Part shown: piece after piece, positions 16,649 through 25,132 of the stretch
Layout: every line of letters starts with the position of its first letter
Position numbering within the stretch: the first letter of the stretch is position 1
Source: Lachnospiraceae bacterium
GTDB taxonomy: Bacteria; Bacillota; Clostridia; Lachnospirales; Lachnospiraceae
Length of the DNA stretch: 48,561 nt
Assembly: GCA_024696945.1 (NCBI GenBank)
Contig: JAILGF010000214.1
Span: 1-48,561, forward strand
Direction of reading: 5' to 3'
The notes under the pieces: generated by a model
What the model saw: the letters and a program-made list of their open reading frames with translations, nothing else
Database searches by the model: none
What the model was told of the DNA's origin: nothing
Program-made: the position numbers and the translations under genes

Positions 16649-18445
16649 ATGCTTTCAAGAAGAGATTTCTTCGCCATCTTCCTGATGATGGCGACCTTGT
16701 TCTTCATCTTCCAATTTTCATTGGTCATGAAGGCTCAGGGAAATCAGTATGACGTGAATGAGCATGTAATTGAGGTTGACCTTAAGGCATCGGATGTGCC
16801 GGTTACCGAATCGGACAAGAAGGTCTGGTTTATCGGAGATATCGAAGGCCAGGTAGGAGATGCCGTGCGTCAGTGGTGTACCTATACCAGACAGGAACTT
16901 GAGGTTTTCTCAGAGATACCTGAACCTGCCGAGGTTCCCGGGCTTCAGGCTATAGTTATCGATCCTAAGACAGTAAATGTGCTGCATAAAACATATAAGA
17001 TAATGAAGCTGACCGATATGGGAGCCTGCATCATTTTTGGAGATCTGCCTGATGCGGAATATGTTGACAAGGATGACAATCTAAAGAAGCTTCTCGGTAT
17101 AACAAAGGTTGTATCACCGCAAGTCCATGTTGAAGGTGTTCAGATTTTTAAAGGATTCCTTCTTGGCGGAGAAACAGTATATGCCGTAAACAAAAATAAA
17201 CCGGAAGAGAAGAAATTTGAAGATCTGGACCTTGATATTGCTTGGTACGATACGGGTCTTGGAACAAAGACTTATATAGTAGGTGTTATGGATGAGGAAA
17301 AGGTTCATCCGTATGATTTCCCTAAGATGATCTGGAGAAGCTACTACAACGGTACGTTTGTCTATGCAGTAAACGGCGATTATCTTCAGGGAATGATGGG
17401 TATAGGATTCCTGGACTCTATGCTGTATGATATAAATGATTACTATATCTACCCTGTTGTAAATGCAAACAGCATAGTTTTTGCAGACTTCCCTTATCTT
17501 ACTTCTGAAAATTCGGAAAAACTCAAGACCATTTATTCTAGAGATGCAGAAGCATTCCAGAGAGATATTGCTTGGCCGGGAATCATTTCAATGGCCACCA
17601 GAAGTGATTTTTGTATGTCCTGCTTCCTTTCTGACCGATATAATTATGCAAGCGACGAAGAAACCAGTGTTTCGGAAACAAAGTTCTATCTGCAGCAGAT
17701 GAAGGAACTTGATGCCGAAGCAGGAAAATCACTTGATTATAACGGAAATATAACCCTTAAGGAAAAGGCAGATCTTACCAGAAAATATTATCAGGATGCC
17801 GGGATCAACTACAGATTCAGAAGCTTGTATATAAGAGAGTGGAAGGACGAGCTTAAAGATATCCTTGAGAATGATGAAACTGATATAAGAACCGTTGTAA
17901 GCAGCGACAGAAAGAATAATCAGGCTATTTCGTTCTGTTCTGAAAACGTGACCTTACAGTATGCAACAAACAAGGCAGATGAGTATACCTTTAAGAACGA
18001 TCTTTTGTATAAGAGTCTGCTTACTTCACTCGGATACACAAATGTGCTTGTTGATATGGGGCAGGTTATATGGCCCGAGTCAAAGGATGATGAGTGGCAG
18101 ATATTCTTTGACCATGTTTTCAGTTACGTAACATCGTACTGGTCTGACTGGATGATCTTTGATGCAACAACTATTTCGGAAAGCGATGCAAGGATCAGAA
18201 AGATGCTGAGCGTTAAATACAGTGATGAGCGTAACGGAGACACTATAGTACTTCATTCGTCCGGAGCCGATGAAAACTTCTTCATAATAAGGCTTCATGA
18301 TACCGAAATAGTAGATATATCCGACAATGCTGAATTCACACGTATTGAAAAGGATTCTTACTTGTTAAGAGTAAAACCCGGGGATACATATATTACTGTT
18401 AAGGAGTCCGAAGAAGTATTCCATTATGACGGACCGTTCGATTGA
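16649..18445 (+). CDS. DUF2194/PelA-like membrane-anchored protein
   Basis: The 598-aa product has one N-terminal signal-anchor helix (FFAIFLMMATLFFIFQFSLVM), and the rest is predicted outside. Its place between PelE and PelF is where Gram-positive pel loci encode the PelA deacetylase. The sequence recalls the DUF2194 family, with an early glutamine-amidotransferase-like fold region (VWFIGDIEG, AIVIDPKTVN) and a later barrel-like part (DWMIFDATTISESDARI). I could not find the HxxxH or a DGD/TFDD metal motif expected of a NodB-type deacetylase, so a catalytic role is not shown. The start at 16649 follows AGAGAGGTTAAAA. Alternative: a structural or polymer-binding part of the synthase. Confidence 0.65.
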   Translation: MLSRRDFFAIFLMMATLFFIFQFSLVMKAQGNQYDVNEHVIEVDLKASDVPVTESDKKVWFIGDIEGQVGDAVRQWCTYTRQELEVFSEIPEPAEVPGLQAIVIDPKTVNVLHKTYKIMKLTDMGACIIFGDLPDAEYVDKDDNLKKLLGITKVVSPQVHVEGVQIFKGFLLGGETVYAVNKNKPEEKKFEDLDLDIAWYDTGLGTKTYIVGVMDEEKVHPYDFPKMIWRSYYNGTFVYAVNGDYLQGMMGIGFLDSMLYDINDYYIYPVVNANSIVFADFPYLTSENSEKLKTIYSRDAEAFQRDIAWPGIISMATRSDFCMSCFLSDRYNYASDEETSVSETKFYLQQMKELDAEAGKSLDYNGNITLKEKADLTRKYYQDAGINYRFRSLYIREWKDELKDILENDETDIRTVVSSDRKNNQAISFCSENVTLQYATNKADEYTFKNDLLYKSLLTSLGYTNVLVDMGQVIWPESKDDEWQIFFDHVFSYVTSYWSDWMIFDATTISESDARIRKMLSVKYSDERNGDTIVLHSSGADENFFIIRLHDTEIVDISDNAEFTRIEKDSYLLRVKPGDTYITVKESEEVFHYDGPFD

Positions 18446-18472
18446 TTATTTAAAAATTCTGGAGAGAACGAA

Positions 18473-19942
18473 ATGAAAATATGTTTTGTTGCCGAAGGCT
18501 GTTATCCATACGTCGTCGGTGGAGTTTCGGGCTGGGTACACAGTATGATAAAGGCCTTCCCGCAGCATGAATTTGTGATACTTTCGATAATAGCCGACAG
18601 GTCACAAAGTGCTAAGTTCGCATACGAACTTCCGGAAAATGTTACTGCGGTTTATGAATCTTACCTTAGTGACTATGATTGGGGAAAGAAACCCAAGGTC
18701 GGAAGCCGTACTCATTTCAGTGAGAAGTATTATAGGGCGCTCCGAAGCATTATAATGAACAAGGATCCCGATTGGGACAACGTATTTAAGCTCTTTGAAA
18801 AGGATTTTGCTATAGACGATCTTCTTATGGGAGCCGATTTCCTTCATATAGTACAGGAGTTTTATGAGAACAACTTTACGCAGATAAACTTTTCGGATTT
18901 TCTCTGGACAATGAGATCCATATATCTGCCGTTGTTCCTTATACTAAAAACACCAATTCCGAAGGCAGATATATATCATTGCGTTGCCACAGGTTATGCG
19001 GGAGTGCTCGGAGGCATGGCTAAGTCGAGATTCCATTGCGGGCTTATTGTTTCCGAACACGGAATATATGCAAGAGAGCGTGAGGAAGAGCTTATAAAGG
19101 CCAACTGGGTAGCAGGTATTTATAAAAATATATGGATCGACCAGTTTAGAAAGATGGCTGTACTTGCATATAATAAAGCCGATACTGTTACATGTCTGTA
19201 CGGACATGCAAAGGAATTGCAGATAGAGCTTGGATGTAACGAAAGCAAGATAATGATCACCCAAAATGGAATAGACATGCAGAGATTTGCAAATATTCCC
19301 GGAAAAACTCCGGAGGATGAGGGCTATGTAAATATCGGAGCTATTTTGAGAGTGGCACCCATAAAGGATGTAAAGACCATGATCCGAGCGTTCGCTTTTG
19401 CAAAACAGATTATGCCAAATCTTAAGCTTTGGATAATGGGACCTATCGATGAGGATGAGGAATACGCAAATGAGTGCTTCGAGATGGTTGAGATAATGAA
19501 CCTAAAGGATGTGATATTTACCGGAAGAATAGATGTTACCGATTATATGGGAAGAATGGATACAACGATTCTTACCAGTATAAGCGAGGGTCAACCGCTT
19601 ACGATCCTTGAAGGTTTTGCAGCTAAGAAGCCGGTTATAGCAACTGACGTAGGAAACTGTGAGGGATTGATCCACGGTGAAGGTGATGATACTTTGGGGG
19701 ATGCCGGTATTCTTACGCACATCATGAATACTGAGGAACTGGCCGAAGCAATGATAGAAATAGCCAGGAACCCCGAAAAACGTATAAAGATGGGTGAGAT
19801 AGGATATGAGCGCTGTAAGGCGAAATACCAGCTCAGCCAGATGCAGCAGACATACAGGGATTTATACAATAAGATTTTTAAGTTTAATTTCCCTAATAGG
19901 GAAGACGAACTGGTTGAGACAGAGGATATTAAGGAGAGCTGA
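18473..19942 (+). CDS. pelF: PelF-like GT4 glycosyltransferase
   Basis: This is a 489-aa soluble GT-B protein. Its N-terminus KICFVAEGCYPYVVGGVSGWVHSMI and the SEHGIYARERE segment at about residue 193 are typical of PelF. The C-terminal domain has the EX7E donor-site motif in SEGQPLTILEGFAAKKPVIATDVG. PelF is the UDP-sugar-using polymerase of the Pel pathway, acting on the cytoplasmic face together with PelD, PelE and PelG. It lies 27 bp after the DUF2194-like gene with a GGAGAG ribosome site, and 2 bp before the PelG gene. No truncation is seen. The polymer made here could differ from the GalNAc-rich Pel of Pseudomonas. Confidence 0.9.
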   Translation: MKICFVAEGCYPYVVGGVSGWVHSMIKAFPQHEFVILSIIADRSQSAKFAYELPENVTAVYESYLSDYDWGKKPKVGSRTHFSEKYYRALRSIIMNKDPDWDNVFKLFEKDFAIDDLLMGADFLHIVQEFYENNFTQINFSDFLWTMRSIYLPLFLILKTPIPKADIYHCVATGYAGVLGGMAKSRFHCGLIVSEHGIYAREREEELIKANWVAGIYKNIWIDQFRKMAVLAYNKADTVTCLYGHAKELQIELGCNESKIMITQNGIDMQRFANIPGKTPEDEGYVNIGAILRVAPIKDVKTMIRAFAFAKQIMPNLKLWIMGPIDEDEEYANECFEMVEIMNLKDVIFTGRIDVTDYMGRMDTTILTSISEGQPLTILEGFAAKKPVIATDVGNCEGLIHGEGDDTLGDAGILTHIMNTEELAEAMIEIARNPEKRIKMGEIGYERCKAKYQLSQMQQTYRDLYNKIFKFNFPNREDELVETEDIKES

Positions 19943-19944
19943 TT

Positions 19945-21426
19945 ATGGCCGGTATAGGCGTAAAGTTAAACAAAATATACAGTAAAAATACCATCACGAC
20001 AAACCTTATCGGATTCGGTTACAGTACCATTATAACCATTGCTCCTATGATACTGGTTATTGCTGCTGTTATAATTATGCAGCTTCTGCTTGGTTTTACA
20101 AAGCTGGATTATTTTTCAAGAGAGCTGTATGCATGTACCGTTCTTTACATATTTATTTTCGGACTTCTTACAGCATCACCTTTTAATGCTATACTTTCCA
20201 GATATTTGTCCGATATAATATATGAGGAGCATTATGAGGATATCCTTCCGTGCTATTATATAGGGTTGGGAATGAATGTAGTTTTCTCAGCACTTTTTGG
20301 AATTCCGTTCTGCATATGGGAGCTTGTGGTTGGAAAGGTAGCACCGATATTTGTTTTCGCAGGTTTTTGCGGTTTCATGGCGCTGGTTCTGGTTTTTTAT
20401 TCCATGCTGTACCTTTCTATATGTAAGGACTATGGACGCATTTCCCTTTATTGCTTGTTCGGAATGGTTCTGACAGTACTTCTTTCGTTTGTACTTTGCA
20501 AGGTATTCGGAATGTCGGTAACCCTTTCCATGCTGATAGGGCTTGATGCAGGTTTTGCACTTACCGCAACATTGGAAATGGCACTTGTTAGGAGCTACTT
20601 CCGTGATAACAGCGGGAATTACAGAGCAGTACTTCATTATTTCAAAAAATACTGGCAGTTGGTTATAACAAACTTCCTTTATGTTCTTGGTCTTTATGTT
20701 CATAACTTTGTTTTCTGGACTACGGACATGAGGATGGTTGTTGCGGATTCCTTTGTATGTATGCCGACTTATGATATGGCTACTTGCCTTGCGATGTTTA
20801 CAAATATATCCGCCAGCGTTATCTTTATATCCCGTATGGAAATGAATTTCCATGAAAGATACAAAAGATATTCCGAAGCCGTTATCGGTGGACGTGGAAT
20901 GGACATATTGAATGCAAAGGATCGAATGTTTGAACAGCTGAAGCATGAGATAATGAACCTTGTTCGTCTGCAGTTTATTGTGACGGTTATAGTATATCTA
21001 CTTTTCATTATATTTATGCCGATGTTCGGATTTGGAGGAGTTATACTTCAGATATATCCCTGTCTGGCAGCAGGATACTTTATTATGTTCCTTATGTACG
21101 GTGAACTGATATTCCTGTACTATTTTAGTGACTTAAACGGTGCAATGGGAGTTGCGTTTGCTTTTTGTGCCGCAACGTTGTTGGGCAGTATAGTTTCAAG
21201 CCACTTGCCGACAATATGGTTTGGTTTAGGATTGGTTTTCGGAGCTTTTGTTGGATTTACCGCAGCATATTTCAGATTGCGTAATATTGAAAAGAACCTT
21301 GACGTTCATATCTTCTGCAACGGAAATCTTTTGGACAGAGGGCCCGGAAAAGAACAGCCGAGCAACATTGTTTTTAACAGAGCATCTATTAACTCAAGAG
21401 ATTACCACGACGATGAAAGGGAGTGA
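19945..21426 (+). CDS. pelG: PelG-like polytopic membrane protein
   Basis: The 493-aa protein has about a dozen hydrophobic helices and starts MAGIGVKLNKIYSKNTITTNLIGFGYSTI. The conserved N-terminal region, SRYLSDIIYEEHYEDILPCYY and the long loop with FVCMPTYDMATCLAMFTN match PelG, a MATE/Wzx-like transporter thought to move the Pel polymer over the inner membrane together with PelF. The start follows GGAGAG at the end of pelF, with a 2-bp gap. It is immediately followed by the DUF2304-like gene. The separate outer-membrane parts PelB and PelC are not found here, as expected for a Gram-positive envelope. Confidence 0.88.
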   Translation: MAGIGVKLNKIYSKNTITTNLIGFGYSTIITIAPMILVIAAVIIMQLLLGFTKLDYFSRELYACTVLYIFIFGLLTASPFNAILSRYLSDIIYEEHYEDILPCYYIGLGMNVVFSALFGIPFCIWELVVGKVAPIFVFAGFCGFMALVLVFYSMLYLSICKDYGRISLYCLFGMVLTVLLSFVLCKVFGMSVTLSMLIGLDAGFALTATLEMALVRSYFRDNSGNYRAVLHYFKKYWQLVITNFLYVLGLYVHNFVFWTTDMRMVVADSFVCMPTYDMATCLAMFTNISASVIFISRMEMNFHERYKRYSEAVIGGRGMDILNAKDRMFEQLKHEIMNLVRLQFIVTVIVYLLFIIFMPMFGFGGVILQIYPCLAAGYFIMFLMYGELIFLYYFSDLNGAMGVAFAFCAATLLGSIVSSHLPTIWFGLGLVFGAFVGFTAAYFRLRNIEKNLDVHIFCNGNLLDRGPGKEQPSNIVFNRASINSRDYHDDERE

Positions 21427-21434
21427 GAAGCTTT

Positions 21435-21821
21435 ATGGATTATGGCTTATTTCTTCAGATTATTGTAATAGTAGCCGGTGTTCTTATATTTATACTGGAT
21501 ATCTGGCTTCTTGCTAAAAGAAAGCTTTCGGAACCCGTAGCCATAACATGGGGGTTTGTGGCCATAATTTTTATTGTTGGCGGAATTGTATTAAGGCCTA
21601 ACGGGTGGATAAAATATATGAGTCCTGCCGGTATGGTGCTTCTGATCCTTGTGGGTTTCTGCATGTTCTACGGTCTTATCCTTGCGAGCATACATATATC
21701 CGAAACCATGAGAAAACAGACAGAGATGGCTATGAATATTTCTCTTTTAAATCAGGAGATAATAGAACTTAAAAAGGATCTTGCCGAAAGGGATAAGGAA
21801 CTTGAAGAAAGGCTGAAATGA
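21435..21821 (+). CDS. DUF2304-like small membrane protein
   Basis: The 128-aa product has three hydrophobic helices (about residues 3-25, 33-52 and 65-90) and then a charged coiled-coil tail (LNQEIIELKKDLAERDKELEERL). The layout, a short W-containing second helix region and a C-terminal coiled coil, fits DUF2304 proteins, which commonly lie beside polyprenyl-phosphate GT2 enzymes. Such a GT2 lies two genes downstream. The ATG at 21435 is preferred to a GTG at 21423 because AGGGAG lies immediately before the GTG. It overlaps the GT4 gene by 4 bp (ATGA). Function is unknown; a scaffold for the glycosyltransferases is inferred. Confidence 0.7.
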   Translation: MDYGLFLQIIVIVAGVLIFILDIWLLAKRKLSEPVAITWGFVAIIFIVGGIVLRPNGWIKYMSPAGMVLLILVGFCMFYGLILASIHISETMRKQTEMAMNISLLNQEIIELKKDLAERDKELEERLK

Positions 21822-23020
21822 AAAAGAAAACCGTATTATTTGTTATAAATACAATGGGAAGAGCGGGGGCAGAGACTGCACTTTTAGAGCTCCTTCGTCG
21901 TATAGATAAGGAAGAATACAAAGTCTTTCTTTATGTCCTTACAGGGCAGGGAGAGATGCTTTCACAGATACCCGAGGGAGTAAAGTTGGTTAATAAAAAG
22001 ATTGACTGCTCCTCGGTACATGATTCTGAAGGCAGAAAGCATCTGAAAAATGTGGTTATCCATTCCCTTGTTAAGGATTTTAACGGAGTTAAGCTCGCCC
22101 CCTATTTTGCATCAAACGGTTTAAAGATGCTCAAAAAGAAAAACATACTTGCAGATAAACTTCTTTGGAGAGCAATTTCTGACTCGGCATCAAGAACAGA
22201 CAGAAAATTCGATTACGCTATAGCATACATTGAGGGCGCTGCAGCATATTATGTGGCAGATCATGTAAATGCCGAACATAAGGTAGCATTTATCCACATC
22301 GATTATGAGAATGCGGGATATAGCCGCGAACTGGACAGGGATTGCTATTTAAAGTTTGACAGGATATTTGGTGTATCTCAAGAAGTGACGGATGTTTTTG
22401 TTAAGGTTTATCCTGAACTTAAAGAAAAAACAGGTATATTCCATAACATGCTGAACAATAAGGCAATTGTGGAAAAGTCTGAAACGGGAGAAGGTTTTAC
22501 CGACAATTTTGAAGGGACCAGGATCCTTACGGTCGGACGCCTTATGAAACAGAAGGCATTTGAGGTTTCGATTAAAGCGTGTAAAATCCTTAAGGACAGA
22601 GGGGAAAAGATCCGCTGGTATGTACTCGGAGAAGGAGATCAAAGGGAAAAACTCGAGGCTCTTATAAAGGAGCTTGGGCTTGAAGATGACTTCCTGCTTT
22701 TAGGTTCAGTCGATAATCCGTATCCTTATATGAAGCAGGCGGATTTTTATGTACACTGCAGCCGCTATGAAGGCAAAAGCATTGCGATACAGGAAGCGCA
22801 GATTCTTGGTAAGCCTATTATAGTTTCGGATTGCAGCGGAAACAGGGAACAGGTAATACCTGATAAAGACGGTCTTATCTGTAATTTCACATCAAAGGAT
22901 ATAGCAGAGTCTATTACTGAGCTGTTAAATGATAAAGAAAAATGTAGATATCTTGCAGAAAATGCTCTTAAGGTCAATGAGCGCGGACAGGAAGAAGTAA
23001 AGAAATTATTTGATGTCTAA
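21818..23020 (+). CDS. GT4 family glycosyltransferase
   Basis: The 400-aa GT-B protein has N-terminal TVLFVINTMGRAGAETALLELLRR (acceptor domain, GAE loop) and a C-terminal donor domain with TVGRLMKQKAFEVSIKAC, YVLGEGDQREKLEALIKELGL and the EX7E motif in SRYEGKSIAIQEAQILGKPIIVSDCSGN. It should transfer a nucleotide-sugar glucosyl or related residue to a lipid or glycan acceptor at the cytosolic membrane face. It is coupled to the previous gene by ATGA overlap and precedes a GT2 gene. It is not part of the core pel set, so it probably makes a side chain, primer or second glycan. Sugar specificity cannot be read. Confidence 0.88.
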   Translation: MKKKTVLFVINTMGRAGAETALLELLRRIDKEEYKVFLYVLTGQGEMLSQIPEGVKLVNKKIDCSSVHDSEGRKHLKNVVIHSLVKDFNGVKLAPYFASNGLKMLKKKNILADKLLWRAISDSASRTDRKFDYAIAYIEGAAAYYVADHVNAEHKVAFIHIDYENAGYSRELDRDCYLKFDRIFGVSQEVTDVFVKVYPELKEKTGIFHNMLNNKAIVEKSETGEGFTDNFEGTRILTVGRLMKQKAFEVSIKACKILKDRGEKIRWYVLGEGDQREKLEALIKELGLEDDFLLLGSVDNPYPYMKQADFYVHCSRYEGKSIAIQEAQILGKPIIVSDCSGNREQVIPDKDGLICNFTSKDIAESITELLNDKEKCRYLAENALKVNERGQEEVKKLFDV

Positions 23021-23033
23021 GGTGGTGATCTGA

Positions 23034-23804
23034 TTGGATAAAAAGAAACAGGAGCTGTTGATTATAATTCCGGCATACAACGAGGCAAAGACCATTGGCG
23101 GATTGCTCGATAAGTTAGAGGAAGCAGGTATAACAAATTGGGCAGATCTCCTTGTTATGAATGATGCATCGAGCGACGGTACGGGAAAGCTGGTACGTTC
23201 ACGCGGATACAAAGCAGTCACCCATATCTTTAATCTTGGATACGGAGGCGGCCTGCAGCTGGGTTATAAGTATGCAGCCAGGAATCATTACAAGTATGTT
23301 ATCCAGATGGATGCCGACGGACAGCACGATGTGTCAAATGTTGAAAGACTTTATATGGCACTTAAAACAGAGGATGAAAACGGTAAAACACCGGATATAG
23401 TTCTCGGTTCGAGATTTGTTGAGGGAGCACCTGAGTATAAGGTCGGTTTTGCTAAGAAGACGGCTATAAAGCTTTTCAGATTTCTTATCAGACTGTTCGG
23501 CCACTTGAAAATAACCGATCCTACCACGGGACTTCAGGGATTAAGTGAAAAAGCGGTATATTTTTACAGCCAGTACAATCATTTTGACGATAAGTATCCT
23601 GATGCAAACATGATTCTTCAGATGCATCTTTTGGGATTTAAGATTATTGAGATACCTGCGGAAATGCACTTAAGAACCGAGGGTGTCAGCATGCATTCGG
23701 GACTTAAGCCCATTATATATATGAACAGGATGGTTTACTCAATTGTTGCAGTATGGATAAGGATAAAGTTTTTCCATGCAGACAAAAAAGAGAGTGATAG
23801 ATGA
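23034..23804 (+). CDS. GT2 family glycosyltransferase (dolichyl-phosphate-mannose-synthase-like)
   Basis: The 256-aa GT-A protein carries the GT2 motifs IIPAYNEAKTIGGLLDKL, MNDASSDGTG, the metal-binding DAD in IQMDADGQHD and LGSRFVEGAP, with TDPTTGLQGLSEKAV in the acceptor region. Homologues add a sugar to polyprenyl phosphate, giving a lipid-linked donor used by GT-C enzymes outside the membrane. The start is a TTG at 23034 with AAGGTGGTGATC upstream. It lies before the DUF4832-like gene (ATGA overlap) and two genes before a large GT-C-like membrane protein, which could use its product. No C-terminal membrane helix is visible. Confidence 0.87.
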   Translation: MDKKKQELLIIIPAYNEAKTIGGLLDKLEEAGITNWADLLVMNDASSDGTGKLVRSRGYKAVTHIFNLGYGGGLQLGYKYAARNHYKYVIQMDADGQHDVSNVERLYMALKTEDENGKTPDIVLGSRFVEGAPEYKVGFAKKTAIKLFRFLIRLFGHLKITDPTTGLQGLSEKAVYFYSQYNHFDDKYPDANMILQMHLLGFKIIEIPAEMHLRTEGVSMHSGLKPIIYMNRMVYSIVAVWIRIKFFHADKKESDR

Positions 23805-25111
23805 TAAAACTGTTAAAAAGTCTTAGCAGAATAAAGGGCTTTGTACCGGTGAAACCGGAAGAATCCCTAAGTCCTCTGGCAAATCATTTCAGAGGCTGGT
23901 TTGAGATACATATCTATAATATTGCCGAAGAAATTGTTTTGGATAGGAAGAAAGCTCAGGGATCGGGAGATAAGCTTGTTCTAATCCAGATAGACATAGG
24001 CGGATGCCGCGACAGAAACCTTGGAAAAACCGAGATCTCAAAAATTGAAGAAATTCTTGGATTCTTTCACAATCTTGGAAAGGATATTATTCTGCGCGTA
24101 TCGTATGATGCACATGGTAAAGGAATGGAAAGAGAACCTTCTGCGTATAATCAGGTGCTTATCCATGCCGAACAGGTAGCAAAGATTGCTTACAAGAATC
24201 GCGATAAGATATTCCTGTACCAGGGGCTTCTCGTCGGAAGATGGGGAGAAATGCATTCCACAAAGTTTTTAAGTACAGAGAAACTCAGGGAATTAAACTT
24301 TATTTTTGAATCCAAGCTTGTGGGTTCGGTATATCGTGCAGTAAGAAGACCGGTTCAGTGGAGGATATTGCGTCAACGACAGATTCCGGGTATGGAGATA
24401 GATCCGAGGGGGCTTGGAGTTTTTAATGACGGAATGTTTGGTTCTGAATCCGATCTTGGAACCTATGATCCTAATAACAAAGATACAGTGTTATGGGAAA
24501 CACCTTGGAACAGGGAAAACGAAATTGATTTTCTGTCGAATGTAGCTGATGCAGTGCCTTTTGGGGGAGAGGCTGTTTTAGGAGAAGGCTTTGCGACATC
24601 CCACAGTACCTTGGAGTATATTAAAGAATTACAAAAATCAAAGATAACGTATCTTAACAGACATCATGACAGGAAACTGCTGGACCGTTGGAAAATCGAG
24701 GTATATGAGGGCAAAGGTCCATGGAACGGGCATTCTTGTTTTGAATATATAGAGGCGCATCTCGGATATAGATTTGTGATTAAAAACGTGGAATTATCAC
24801 ACGGCAAAGAAGGCAGTTGGGCGGAGATAACTATAGATAACAGAGGGTTTGCATGTATTTACAGAGAAGCGGAAGTGTTTATTGAAATTGAAGATGGGAC
24901 AGATGTAACGGAATATGTCTTTACAGAAAGGCTCAATAAATGTCAGCCGGGCGCATCTTTGACAATAAGAACCGCAATTTCTGAAATCCCGGGGAAATAC
25001 TTTGTTTCGGCACGTACAGTGGATAATAAAACCGGGATACTGTTCGCTAATAAGACATCGGATGTAAAAGGGAGGATTTACATCGGTGAGATTAAAGTGA
25101 AAAAAAGATAG
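23801..25111 (+). CDS. DUF4874/DUF4832-like protein (glycoside-hydrolase-like fold)
   Basis: The 436-aa protein lacks a signal peptide. An early RGWF motif, then ILRVSYDAHGKG and a string of strand-helix units, resembles the DUF4874 barrel. The second half (YLNRHHDRKLLDRWK, GHSCFEYIEAHLGYRF, ITIDNRGFACIYREAEV) fits DUF4832, a beta-rich module seen in putative glycan-active proteins. It overlaps the GT2 gene by 4 bp (ATGA) and is 21 bp before the GT-C-like gene. The role is unknown: a modification, trimming or chain-length part of this polysaccharide locus is inferred. Cytosolic location would be odd for a hydrolase. Confidence 0.62.
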   Translation: MIKLLKSLSRIKGFVPVKPEESLSPLANHFRGWFEIHIYNIAEEIVLDRKKAQGSGDKLVLIQIDIGGCRDRNLGKTEISKIEEILGFFHNLGKDIILRVSYDAHGKGMEREPSAYNQVLIHAEQVAKIAYKNRDKIFLYQGLLVGRWGEMHSTKFLSTEKLRELNFIFESKLVGSVYRAVRRPVQWRILRQRQIPGMEIDPRGLGVFNDGMFGSESDLGTYDPNNKDTVLWETPWNRENEIDFLSNVADAVPFGGEAVLGEGFATSHSTLEYIKELQKSKITYLNRHHDRKLLDRWKIEVYEGKGPWNGHSCFEYIEAHLGYRFVIKNVELSHGKEGSWAEITIDNRGFACIYREAEVFIEIEDGTDVTEYVFTERLNKCQPGASLTIRTAISEIPGKYFVSARTVDNKTGILFANKTSDVKGRIYIGEIKVKKR

Positions 25112-25132
25112 GCTGCGGCCCGGAGGATTATT

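Noticed and set aside
20287..20946. 219-codon minus-strand frame inside pelG
   Set aside because: Antisense shadow of a membrane gene; no ribosome site and His/Lys/Cys-rich nonsense composition.
13542..21426. Cellulose (bcs) or Wzy-type capsule locus instead of Pel
   Set aside because: No BcsA-like GT2 with PilZ, no Wzy/Wzz or phosphoglycosyltransferase primer; PelF, PelG and PelD-like order fits Pel.
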